From: Trichuris trichiura
Lineage: Eukaryota > Nematoda > Enoplea > Trichinellida > Trichuridae
Direction of reading: 5' to 3'
DNA length: 64,000 nt
Assembly: GCA_037903355.1 (NCBI GenBank)
Contig: JBAJFE010000005.1
Coordinates: 2,232,001-2,296,000 of the forward strand
The stretch's first letter is position 1; every line of letters begins with the position of its first letter. Positions 30,514-41,486 of the stretch are shown piece by piece. Made by a program: the position numbers and the translations under genes. The notes beneath the pieces are model-generated. The model did no database searches. It saw nothing but the letters and a program-made list of their open reading frames with translations, and was not told where the DNA came from.

Positions 30514-31271
30514 GAATTTTCGAATAAAATTCTTATTCTAGTTTTTACTATTCTTCTTTTTGCTTTCTCTGGTGAATGGTTGAACGTTTTCATACCTCAG
30601 CTGCATAATGCGACGCCTCCGAGTCCAACATTTCGCTAAAGCTGATTCATTAAGTAGTGAACGTGGAAAATGTTTCTTTATCAGATATATTTAACGAATA
30701 CAGGTTAAAGAAACTGCTCAACAAAAGAATCTATTGGCTATGAGCTTATTTTTGAATTTAATTCATTTTTTCAACGGACGAATCAGGCTATGTCCAAAAA
30801 TGGGCAAAGTGCGAGTAAACACGCTCTATTTATGCTTTTCTTACGCGCGGAACAACTTCAGCTCTTTGTTGTCATCCATCAAAGAACGGGGATGCTAATT
30901 AGGTTTAGTTTTAGAAAGATCGTATGCAAATTAATGGCATAATAAAATATCGGATTGTTCGGAAAGAAAAACATCACGTGTACTGTTCAACTACCACACT
31001 TTGCGAAACGTCTGTTGCAAATTTTTGTCAGCAAAGCCATTTTTAGTAAAACCTTTTTCAGCATACATTAGGATTACAAACTGTTTCAGAATTAAGCGTT
31101 TTCGTAGCCGTACAATAAAATTTGTAAAAATTTATGACCATAAGTTGAACTTATTTTATTCCACTTGCATGTTATGCCAAACGAAAGCGCTTACTCCAGA
31201 ACTACGCATTTACTTGAACATACTTAATGCTTGGTGTACTGTAGCGTTAGTATCCATTGCTATTGCTTGGG
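30514..31271. other. short intergenic region
   Basis: About 760 bp between two plus-strand genes, containing the 3'UTR of the transporter and the 5' flank of RBM17. No gene recognised. Confidence 0.5.
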
Positions 31272-34014
31272 ATGTCTTTGTACGATGATCTTGAATCTAT
31301 TTCCCTTCCAAAACAGCCAAAAGCTGACAATACTTTGAAAGGTTTGCATTGGCTTTTGAATTTAATCAAAGTTTTAATTTTCGTTAAAGAAAACGTTCAG
31401 TTTTCTTTTTCGAGCTTGCCTTGCTTTCACGCTCGTGTCCGTAGGTTAAACCGAACGTTTTCGCTCTGGCTTCGCGCGCTTATTTTTCAAAGAACTTTGG
31501 TGAAGCGTATGTTATTTAAGCCTATTGGGTTAAGCGTTAAATCCCGAAAATACCAAAGCTTTAAACCATTCTAAGGGCGTCTTGTTTTTTTGTTGTTGTT
31601 ATTGTTGAGTAGTTGGTATAATTCAGGATATGTTGTGATCATAGCTCTGCCTTACGGTAAACGGATATGTCTTTTTGAATTTCGCATTTTCAGGCAACGA
31701 AAATTGGAAGTCAAGCTTGAAGCTACTCGCATCTCATATTCAACTAAAGAAGGTATCCAGCGGTCAGGTAATTACTTGGATACTTTTTGTTAATAAGCTG
31801 ATGTTTCTCGATCGACTCGATCATTTCTAAAATCGAAAATGACGTCTTTGGTCAGTTTGTTTATCTTTGGCGACGACCACACATTGATTGCAACAATTCC
31901 AGTATGTCTAGAACATTAGCTTCTTTTTATTGATAAAGTATTAGATGTCTTTCCTGATGTTAGGCAATGACTGACGCGAGCACACAGTCTATAGCGGATT
32001 ATATTATTTGCTAGGCGGATTGGCAGCTTTATTGTGTTGGATTTGGTCTTGCAAGCATTTTCCAGTTTTTCAGAATAAGGATAAATCGAAAACGCATCCA
32101 GCGAATACTTCCGGTGGCGCCACGTCGGGATTCCTTCGCACTATTGTATCCAAGAAGGAAAAAGCCAAAACAGTTGTAATTGAAGATACTCCTCCGTATT
32201 CTTCGCTGCCGATACAGGTTGGTACGGAAGAAAGTTTCGCTTTATTCCTTTGCTTGCATATTGTAGCATAGTGACGACTTGTCCGAAGATTGGCATGTTG
32301 ACGACGAATACAATGCGCTTTTTCCAAACGTCTACGAAAAGTTAGTTGAGCAACGGTCCCAAGAACGCGTAAAGCAACTAGCCGAAGTCCAAAAAAGGTT
32401 CGATTTTTTCATTTGTCTCTTGTTTGTATTTGTTAATATGTACAGTCTTTTTTCGTACTTTTTGACTTAGCAGTTTCTCGCGTCGGCAAATCTTCAGTTG
32501 TAAAGCTAATGGAAGCGTAGGAAGTTTTTTTTATCCCTCTATTCTTGTTCTATTTTTATAACTTATTATAGCTTTTCTTACTAACAGTAAGAGGCGGCTA
32601 AGTTTTTGTAGTTGCTCTCATTCCATCGCAGCAAACCAGTTAAGTCCATATGCTCAACTGTTTACCAACTTCGTCTACGCGCTTGTTTATTGATTTTTTG
32701 TTTCAACTATTGTAGTTGCCTACAAGTTTGTCGTTAGGCTTTCATGCTCGAGGTGAATTAAGTAACACCCATTTAGAGCAGCAACAATATACCGTATATG
32801 TAAGCTTAAAACCGAGGCGCCAGCAGTGATTAATGGCTGCAACACTGTTCGTAGAACGCTGAATATACGAATATATTTTCTATAATGGTGCCCACTTGGT
32901 TCGTTTAGGCTTGCGTATGACTATCCATCCAGTGATGATGATGATTCATCTGATCCCGGTGAATTTGGATCCATACCGGAGAAGCGTTCAAGTAGTATAT
33001 TGTTGACTTCCTTATTTTTGCCTAATTTTTTTTGCTTAAGTGGGAGTTGCCATAGCGCCGCCTCAAGCTCTTGTCGAAGAGGACAACAAGGTGCTGGGAG
33101 AATCCAACTTGTCCGGATCTTCATCCGCCAGACAAGATCACGTGCCGGGCTCTAAAGGGTTAACATTTGACAGTGTTGTGATGATGCAACTTGATTATAC
33201 GCCTTGTTCAGACTTGACTTTGCCGCGCGTATTATGGAACGATATGGATACAAGCAGGGCAGCGGCTTGGGTAAAGCTGAACAAGGAATGAGCACAGCTT
33301 TGCAAGTGGAAAAGACCGGAGCAAGACTGGGCAAGATAGTACACGAAAAAGATGTGATCAGAGGTCTATTCATACGAGTGTACGGATGTGCAACTGCCCC
33401 TTTAAGGTTTTACTATTGCAGAGGAAATTCCTAACGAGACAGTCGAATATACGGACCCTTCTCAAGCACCTACGGCTGTTGCAAGCGCGGCAACGCAGGA
33501 GGCGCCTCCGCCAATTGAAAATGTGACAACACTTTTGAAATCGCCTACCAAAGTGATGCTTCTTCGCGTAAAAACCTACATTACTGTTTTTTCGAATGAA
33601 GTTCATATGAGAATTTTTTTTTTTAAAGAATATGGTAGGAGCTGGTGACGTAGATGCCGATTTGCAGCCGGAAGTTCAAGAGGAAATGGCCAAATACGGC
33701 GACGTGCAAAAATGCTTAGTATTCGAGGTTGGACGTCGTCACGCCGTTATAATGCAAAATTGTTTCCCACCTCGTGCTTATCTTTTGTTTAGATACCCAA
33801 CGCTGTAAGCTGGGACGCGGTGCGTATTTTTATCGAGTTCGCCAAAGTTGAGCAAGCCATCAAAGGTAGAAATGTTTTTTTTTTGCAAACTTTCGCACTG
33901 CTTCTCTGCCTTTCAGCGGTTGTTGCTCTAAATGGGCGTTACTTTGGAGGACGCGCCGTCTACGCATCCTTCTACGATCCGGACAAGTTTGCTCGGCTCC
34001 AGTTGACTGATTAA
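31272..34014 (+). CDS. RBM17: splicing factor 45 (SPF45/RBM17)
   Basis: Eleven exons: 31272-31341, 31694-31767, 32074-32217, 32267-32397, 32909-32991, 33041-33158, 33212-33363, 33422-33567, 33629-33727, 33793-33865, 33917-34014 (stop TAA). In-phase protein of 395 residues; human SPF45 has 401. It starts with the family's M-S-L-Y-D-D-L, followed by a W-K-S-S-L-K-L-L helix, an acidic/Ser middle, and G-V-A-I-A-P-P. A G-patch follows at about 207-255 (M-E-R-Y-G-Y-K-Q-G-S-G-L-G). The C-terminal U2AF-homology motif domain (about 300-395) contains N-M-V-G-A-G-D-V and the diagnostic R-Y-F loop in N-G-R-Y-F-G-G-R. SPF45 acts in the nucleus in 3' splice-site recognition and alternative splicing by binding U2AF-ligand motifs of SF1, U2AF65 and SF3B1. 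Confidence 0.95.
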
Positions 34015-34186
34015 TTCATTTTTTAATTCTATTAAACTGTTCTGACCTGTTACACCTCCTACTTGACCATTCGATCCAAGCGAGTTAGCTCGCATGTCAT
34101 ACTTTTTGTTCGCCCTCTGGCTTATTTGTTAGAAACTATTCATTATTACTAGTGGACAACAAGGCGGATTGTAAACCGTGTCATCT

Positions 34187-36858
34187 ATGATGAATGGAAC
34201 CGTTGATGTTCCTTGGGCGGAACTTGAAAGCGATCCAGGTAAATGGTGTAACTTCATTGAAGCGGTTAAGTAGTATGCGAAGTGTTTAGGTTTATTTACG
34301 CTTTTAGTGAGCGATTTTGGAGTGCGCGGAGTGGCTGTGGAAGAGGTATATGACTTGCATTCCCCAATGAATAGGTAAGCGCAGAGCTGATTCGACGCTG
34401 AAATGACGACGCAGCACGCTTAGACGCGCTTACGGTTTTGTATTTTTGTTCAAATGGCTCGAGAATGATAGACGTAATAGGCACGAATCGATCGCAAGTG
34501 CCAACGGCATTTATGCTTCCAGACCGAAAGCGCCGAAGGATATGTTCTTTGCCAAGCAGGTTTGCTCTTATTTGCATATTGTTTCCAACTTTCTGGAGAG
34601 CAAAATAATTTGCGCGTTGTTCTCACAACCACCTGCAATTCAGCAAAGTGTAAAGCACAGCTGCGTACATTCTATTATATAAGTTATTCTCGCAAAACTC
34701 GATGTAACCGTTAGACGATGAAGCTAATACTTCTAGCTCGACCAGCGTAACGTTTTGAACTTGCAGTAACGTCAGGCAGTTCTCGTTCCATCACGGAACG
34801 GCGATGATGGCATTTATGTTTTGAGCTTTTTGAAAAACCTATGCAAATTTTTCAGATGCTCCTATATCCCTAAAATCTTCCGCGTCCTCACTGTTATCCT
34901 GGTCTGTGCGAAATTTTGGCAGTTCTTCGAGTAACTCTTTGGTGAGGGTTTTTCTACGCTCTTCGATGTATTTCTTAACTTCATCTTCCATCGTATCACG
35001 GAATTTTCCCAGACCAACCGTAACCTGCGCAGCGATAGCTGTTGAAACTATTGGCTAACTTCTCATTCGCTAATAACTTCCAAAGTGCATCGATCATCAC
35101 TTGCTTATATAAGTATCTGCAATGATGAAGCGTTAGTACGAATTCTACATGTTCGTAGTGTACTTGACGATCCCTTAAACAGATGAGTGCGGCAATGACG
35201 TAAGGTGAGGATATAAGACCGTTACTTCCGTGTCCGCATCACGAAAGTGACAAGATCGATGATGACCTCAGACATTGTCAGTTAAGAGTTTGGGCCCTTA
35301 AAAAAAAGCTAAGGAACATAGTGATCGCTTCGGCGTCACTGTTTGGTTTCGGTCATCGGCTTAGTCGCTTCTGAGTGCTAGCGCGTTCTAGTATTACAAT
35401 ATGTCGTCTGTTTTTTTTCTCATTTGTTATTATTGTTTGAAATAGGTTTCCAGCGTAGCGTTTTGTTTGAAGTTAACTTTTTTCTGTTCAGTCGAGTAAA
35501 ATTGGCGCGGCAAACGTCTTTGCCGCATACGTCGCGTAGGACTGATCGCCTTGCTTTGTTTTATCGTCTACTTGTCATACAGTAGGCAAATAATATGCAC
35601 AGGTTCAAAATTTTTTGTTTCGTGTTTAGATTGTGGAGAATGCTTGCGCCACGTACGCTTTGTTGAATATACTTCTCAATTGCGAACACGTCGAATTAGG
35701 ACCAATACTGGAGGATCTCAAAGAATTAACCAAAGGAATGGACGCCTCGGTTCGACGTGGTTCCCTCCGCTTGCGAGGCTACTGTATTGTACTATTTTTT
35801 TAAAGGAAAAAGGTCAAGCAATAAGCGAAATTGCCGAAATATCAAACGCCCACAACAGTCACGCACGTCAGGAGTGTGCCAGCCTTCTTTGCGCTCCAAG
35901 GAAAAAGCGGAGAAGCTCGTCGTACCAAGCCGCATTCGTCAAAGTCGACTCGTTTCACTTTTCCAGCTTCATTTATTCCAAAGGCCACGTTTACGAGCTG
36001 GACGGACTCAGAGATGAGCCGCTTGACTTAGGTATGCTTATTTTTACTTTTTTTCTTTAAACCGTGAAAAGGTATCGCGGTTTAGCTACTGTTCCATTCA
36101 GGCGCCGTTCCCGCCGAAATCCACTGGACCGAACATTTCCAACGATTAATTATTGGTCGCGTTTTTGACGGTCACTCAACAAGTCAACAGGAAATCCGGT
36201 ATAGTCTCATGGCGGTCATACCGTGCCCTTTGTATGAGGCTCAGCGCCGTCTCAAAGAATTGGAAGAAAAGTTGCAATTGCTTCGGCAGGAATTAGAGGC
36301 GGTAAGCTTTCAGCGCTATGTTCAACTCCGTGTCCATCAGGTCAAAATATGCAGGAGACGGCCAGGTTGACGCCGAAGACCAGGAGCTCTACAGCCTCAA
36401 TTTCGAAGGGTCTCGGACGGTTTCTTAATTTTTTGGAATCTTCCTCAACTCCTCTTCGCTTGCGTCGTTGCGCCTGCAAGCAAACATGTTTGAAAAGTCC
36501 TCCAATCAGTAGACTAGACGAGTCTTCACGGCAGGAGGAGATCTCGTTAGATTATCAGATCGCTATGGCTGAATTGTTAACGCCAGTATTACCTCACGCG
36601 GAAAGAAACAAGATTTGCATACCAGTAAGAATGAATATTCGCTTTATTTCTCTTTATGTTGCTATTCAGAGAACGGTGGCTTTGATACGCTATGCACAGG
36701 CGGAAATCGAGCGCCTCAGATCTTCTGTAGCTGAGTTGCAGCAGCGAAGAAATCAGTACATCATAGACGATGAACGACGAGTGCACGATTATGAGCCGTT
36801 CATCCGCACTTTCCTTTTGCGCCTTGTGGATTTGGAGAGGAGGGAGAAATGTCGTTAA
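34187..36858 (+). CDS. BAP1: BAP1/Calypso-type ubiquitin C-terminal hydrolase
   Basis: Eight exons: 34187-34238, 34290-34374, 34424-34559, 35630-35749, 35806-36031, 36102-36301, 36355-36624, 36670-36858 (stop TAA). In-phase protein of about 425 residues. The UCH catalytic set is complete: oxyanion Gln91, Cys97 in E-N-A-C-A-T, His182 in S-F-H-F and Asp197 in Y-E-L-D-G-L. It opens with [14 protein letters not shown] and carries N-A-H-N-S-H-A-R, a wording typical of BAP1 rather than UCHL5. A coiled coil follows (about 255-290 and 370-395), then a [11 protein letters not shown] segment like the UCH37-like domain. BAP1 with ASX removes ubiquitin from histone H2A. The protein is short, near Calypso size, and lacks a basic C-terminal tail. 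The last intron (36625-36669, 45 bp) is a multiple of three and open, so it may be retained. UCHL5 is the alternative assignment. Confidence 0.85.
34839..35275 (-). CDS. possible nested antisense gene in the BAP1 intron, unidentified
   Basis: Inside the 1.07-kb third intron of the BAP1-like gene the minus strand carries coding-like pieces. The last exon, about 34839-35024 (stop TAG at 34839-34841), encodes 61 residues that are highly charged and probably helical, with words such as [11 protein letters not shown] and K-E-L-L-E-E-L. A first exon, 35226-35275, starts with ATG and ends at a GTAACG donor. A middle piece lies near 35042-35116 after a TTGCAG acceptor. Its joint to the last exon is uncertain because two phase solutions exist. 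I do not recognise the family. Confidence 0.45.
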
Positions 36859-37458
36859 AAGTACTGCATTGTCAATCTAGTGAGGTCAACGTCATTGTTA
36901 AACCCAAATGGGCTTGTTTCGACGTTGGCCGTAATCTTTTTTCTTACGCTGATTCGAAACCGCCTTCTTTTAAGGATGGTTGGTTCCTGTGCAGCTAATA
37001 AAATCGACCATCCACTTTTCTTAATGTTTTATAGCAAGTGCGTTGAGCTTATTGTTGTTTGAAAGCTTTTTTGGGACGCAAAATAATGGCGGTATCAGTA
37101 TACGCATGAACTGATTTGAACTTTTCTTTCCAGGCCCATCGCAGGTTTTTCCGGCCGGCAAGTAACAGTTTAATCCTTTTCCAAATAGCTTTTTGGTCGC
37201 AACCATTTGTGGATTTTTGTAGGCGGCAGCGCGATTAATTTAAATGCAAATAAACACAGTATGCAAAAGGATTTTCAGGTTCCGTAGTAGATAATAAGAA
37301 CAATCTCTGCTTCACTCGTGATTAACCCAATATTGCTTACAGGAAATCAAGAGTGCGGCTAGTCATATCTCACAGCTAACTCCGTATACTTTTTCTCGTT
37401 TGTGTGAGCCCCTTTTTGTATACATTTAATGTACCGTTACATCGCTTAAGAACTATTG
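36859..37458. other. convergent intergenic region
   Basis: Six hundred bases between the 3' ends of the BAP1-like (+) and EF-hand (-) genes. No other feature seen. Confidence 0.6.
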
Positions 37459-38284
37459 TTATCCTTTTGGTTTTGCGTGTGCTTCGGCTGACTTTTCTTG
37501 GGACCCCGGTTTTTGCAACGCCTCGTCTTTCCAGTATTCCGTGGTGAATTTACGGAAGTCTAAAGCAGCAACAGTGCTTGAATAGTCGAATTTCCAATAG
37601 ACGCTGACCCTCAAAGTTAAGTTGATTATTTGTAGCCTTGTCAAGACCGGTAATAGCTTCGTGCGCTTCTTGCTCAGTGAAATTGGCAAACACTTTGCCA
37701 ACAGTTCTTGCCACGTCCTTAACGTTTACTAGCCCGTCTTCATCTTCGTCAAATGCCTGAAACAGATGTCGCTAATGTCTCTTTTCTGTTGATCAATCCG
37801 TTAACCGAGAAAACTTCCTTCAATTCATCCAGCTGTTGTTCGGCGGGAAATTTGGTTTGCATCAATGCCACGAACTCGTAAAAGTCAATTGTTTCACCTA
37901 GCAATTCGACAGGATGAATTCGCATGTGATCATCAGGTGGTTTACCATCGGAAGAGACTTCCTCAAAGCCCGCTCTGACTTCCGGCATCGACGCCTGGAT
38001 GCCGAGCGTATGGTACAATTGCATGAGACGTGTCCTAGTAAGGGGAGCACCCGGCGGTTTTCCAAGCGAGTAAAATACGTCTTGCAAATCTTCCAGCTCG
38101 CCTACTTTGCAGCGCATAAGCTTTGCCTTAAGTAGCAGCATTTGGAGATGCGCCAAGGCGAAAGAGAGCTTACCATGTGCTCTAAACTGATCTTCTTCTC
38201 GTCGGCTTGAACTCCAAGCGCTGGAATGCTGGTTGGCTTCAACGCTCCAAGCGAGATGAGACGTTTGGTTCGTTCCGTCCCCAT
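37459..38284 (-). CDS. EF-hand calcium-binding protein
   Basis: Four exons, high to low: 38174-38284 (ATG), 37806-38126, 37609-37756, 37459-37559 (stop TAA). In-phase protein of 226 residues. It has a calmodulin-like layout of helix-loop-helix units between residues 45 and 205. The first two loops are degenerate. The third loop is D-E-D-E-D-G-L-V-N-V-K-D, a good calcium loop with Asp instead of Glu at position 12. The fourth (D-K-A-T-N-N-Q-L-N-F-E-D) is weak. The C-terminal 25 residues are Lys/Glu rich. Which EF-hand subfamily it belongs to is not clear from the sequence; a cytoplasmic calcium sensor is the safe reading. The start was chosen because the alternative frame of exon 1 lacks an ATG. 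Confidence 0.75.
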
Positions 38285-41200
38285 TCAAACGCTAAGCCAT
38301 CGTTCGTCTTTTTATTCTATCACCCGTCCGGAAAATAACTAACCAATGCCACGGGCAGCTTGCTGCCGAAACCAACTTAAAGTGATTGTTGTACTCTTCG
38401 TATTATTGCCCATTGTAGTCAAGAAGAGGAACATGCGCATCATTTTAAATTCTAAAGTAACTATACGCAGGTAGGGGAAACAACCAAATGTCCTTGATCT
38501 ATTTATTTTAATCGGCTAACATTTCAATGAAAAACGATTTAGTCGTCGAGAGACTGTAGCTTCCGTATCGAATTTTTGTGCACGATTAAAGTTGATGAGT
38601 CGCCAAAAGGACAATCTAACCTGCAGATCATTATGAGCTTTCTACATTGCGCAAACATGAGAATCATTATACTTGTACAGTCATACTGTTTTTTCGACGT
38701 GTCTTAATTTTGGTCCTTCCGAAAATTTTTTTGTACTCGCGGTCTGCTGAGTTTCGCAGCAAATTTTTTTCGTCTTCTGGTAAGCATTTTTGCGAGTTAT
38801 CGTCGACTGGTTTGTTCGCGTTGCGTGGGTGGTCATTTTCGCTCAACACCTTAGGCTTTGTTGTTTTTTAATTGGGCGAGTCTCGCGCTTTCTCGAAATT
38901 TCACTTCCAAAAAAGGTGAAAGGCAGATTTGCGCCGATACACGTCCGTACCCACTGTCCTTCCACTCAAAACGGGAAGTTCCAGCGCGCCTGGCGAGTGC
39001 ATGCAATAACGTGTGCAAGCGCGTCATACTGTACGGCCTACCCGCTAAATCGTATTTCTTTGACCTGTCATCTATTATTCCTTTGTATCTACGCTCCACT
39101 GAAGAGTAGTTGTCGTTCTCTTTCTATAGTTCATAGTGCATGCACGTTTTGGTGCGCTATTAGAACTTCTGGGTTTGAATGTGCTTTTATTTACCAGCAA
39201 CTCACAAATGTGCAAAATAGTCGTTTGTTATTCACTAAGGTTGTACTGTGATAGCGTTTCCTGTCAACGATAGAGTTACAAAGTCCTGAAAGCTTTGGGT
39301 TATCCATTTATTTATTCTGTGTGGCTTATATAGGTCGTTTCGGTCTGCTTTTCGCCAATCAGCCGTCATTGTTCTCCACGACTTTCGGGTCATACAAGAA
39401 CATAGATCGATGTTTCTTATGGCCAACTCGCGACTAACTCGTTTTTAAACCGCCGAATTCAGAGGCGATCACACTGCCCACGACTCACGAAAAAATGGCG
39501 GGAAAAAACTAGGAGACGAAAACGTAGCAATTCTTTTTCCCGCTATTCTTGTTACTCGAGTTACTCAAAGCTCTTACTAGACCACTGAAATTTAGATTTT
39601 CCTTGCCAAAAACTCTACAGTCAAGTTTGCTTTCAGCGTCCCCTAATAGAGAGGCGCTATATGTACCGGTACGCGTTACTTGCAGGTCTGAATTTTGCAA
39701 TATAGCATGCGCGCATGTTATAGGCATTTAGTTCTTATAAGAAGCTGTAGGCCTTCTCAAAAGCATTCCTGATTTTACAGTACGGTAACTGAACTCAGGT
39801 GAAATGAAACAAAGAGAAGGCTTAGGCTGTTTACGCCACCGCTTGAGCTTGAGCCGAAAACGAATTTCTATTCTATTAACAGGTACTACTTTACCGTATC
39901 CGGAAGTTGAAAAGAGAAGATAGTTCTGCAGTGGTTCTTTTGGTCAGACATTGCAGTGAAGTCAATGTATGGCTGCATAAGCATAAGTGACGTACGCTTA
40001 TCATGACTAGCAGCAATTTAAAATTCAGCTGCAGACCTTGTTTCACCTGCATTACAGCGGTTGTACCATAGATGGTGGGACGCTTTTCGACAAGGTTCAA
40101 AGCTCTTTCTACGGGTCAGAATGGGTAGCGTCTCTGTATATTGCATAAAAGCGTGGTTTTGAATTTTGAATAGATTTTCGGCAATTCGCATGAAAAACCA
40201 ATGCAATTCTGCACGATGTCGTCGCCCACCTGTAGATTTAAATTTTCTAGGCTCTATGTTTTAAGCACCCCAGTGACGCGATGAACCTTTGGCGTCGTTT
40301 CTGCGGCGCAGGCTGGACAGCCGGCCCATAATTTTCCATATTAGCTGTTTCTAATAATCTGCTAATCTGCCATTGTTTGCTCACATGTAGATCACGTTGA
40401 TCTGCACCATTAAGTCGAGATATCTGCTCTTGTTTAATTCATGCTAAACGAACAACTGAATGCGCTATGAGCCAAGTACTGATGTATACTTTGTGCCTGC
40501 CGAGGCGAAACAAAGTTTTGTACATCCGGCTGCAGCAGCACATCATTGTAGGAAAAACTTTCATGTGCTAGCTCAGTGCAATGACCAATCAACGATATTA
40601 AGCTGATTTCCATACTCAAACTGCTTGCAGATGCCACTTTTTCTGGCTAGAAAGAGTGCTAATGCCAAGTTAAAATTCCTCATTCTTTTATCTCTTCCTG
40701 TACGCCAGCCCAAGTAAACAGCCAACTTTCGTTCGCGCCTTTTTTTACAGTAGACCACTATATATTATATTAAGAGGTGACGATTTTCTTCAGAATCAGA
40801 ATTATAGCGTTGGCAGGCACGCATTACTCCACGGCTTTTTGAACCCACCCGAAGACCCTTATTCCCCCCTTGTGAAACACTTAAAAGAAACGATAACTTT
40901 CAAGCCAGCCGCACTTTATCTGAGATGACCGATCATAGTCGATCCGATAAAGTAAGCCACCTCTTTATCGAGGTAAGCCTTATCTATCTAGCGAAAAATT
41001 GCCTTGACACGTAGGTTAACTGCGTGGTCCCATTTCGGATAGTCTCGTTTTGAATTTTTGCCCGAAACGCTAAGTTCCCTTTTTTAATATTTTACGACGT
41101 GGGGCAGTTCTGTTTTCGCCGACTCTGTTCCCTTTTACTTCAATCGCAGAAACCTTCTCGTGTTCAACATTTCCATCTCCGCTGCGAAACTTTGAGCAAG

Positions 41201-41486
41201 TAGTTAGCTGATTTTGCACGCAGTTATCGCAACTCGACGCGCACACCGAAGTCTTGTGAATCGGCTATTGAATGAGCGAAGGCTAGTTTAGCAAAATGTC
41301 ATCAAAAAATGGACGCCAAAGTTTGAAATAATAAAATCAGCATTTATTTCTGCGCCATCGGAATTTGTATGCGGGGTAATGGCGGTGTCTGCCGTTATCA
41401 GCGTTTTCTGTCTCTAAGTTGTCTCTAAGTGCGTAGGCGGTTTAGCTGGAAGACTACCTTGTAACTTACTCCTTTGTACAGTTTGC
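38285..41486. other. divergent intergenic region, 3.2 kb
   Basis: Lies between the EF-hand gene (-) and the histone deacetylase gene (+). Several 60-150-codon open frames overlap each other on both strands near 38650-39250 without family resemblance. Read as non-coding. Confidence 0.5.

Noticed and set aside
31001..31288. Plus-strand frame upstream of RBM17
   Set aside because: AT-rich and without family resemblance; the true RBM17 start at 31272 is in another frame with the conserved M-S-L-Y-D-D-L.
38790..39251. Plus-strand open frame of 153 codons
   Set aside because: It overlaps several frames on both strands, has no acceptable start context or family resemblance, and its composition looks random.
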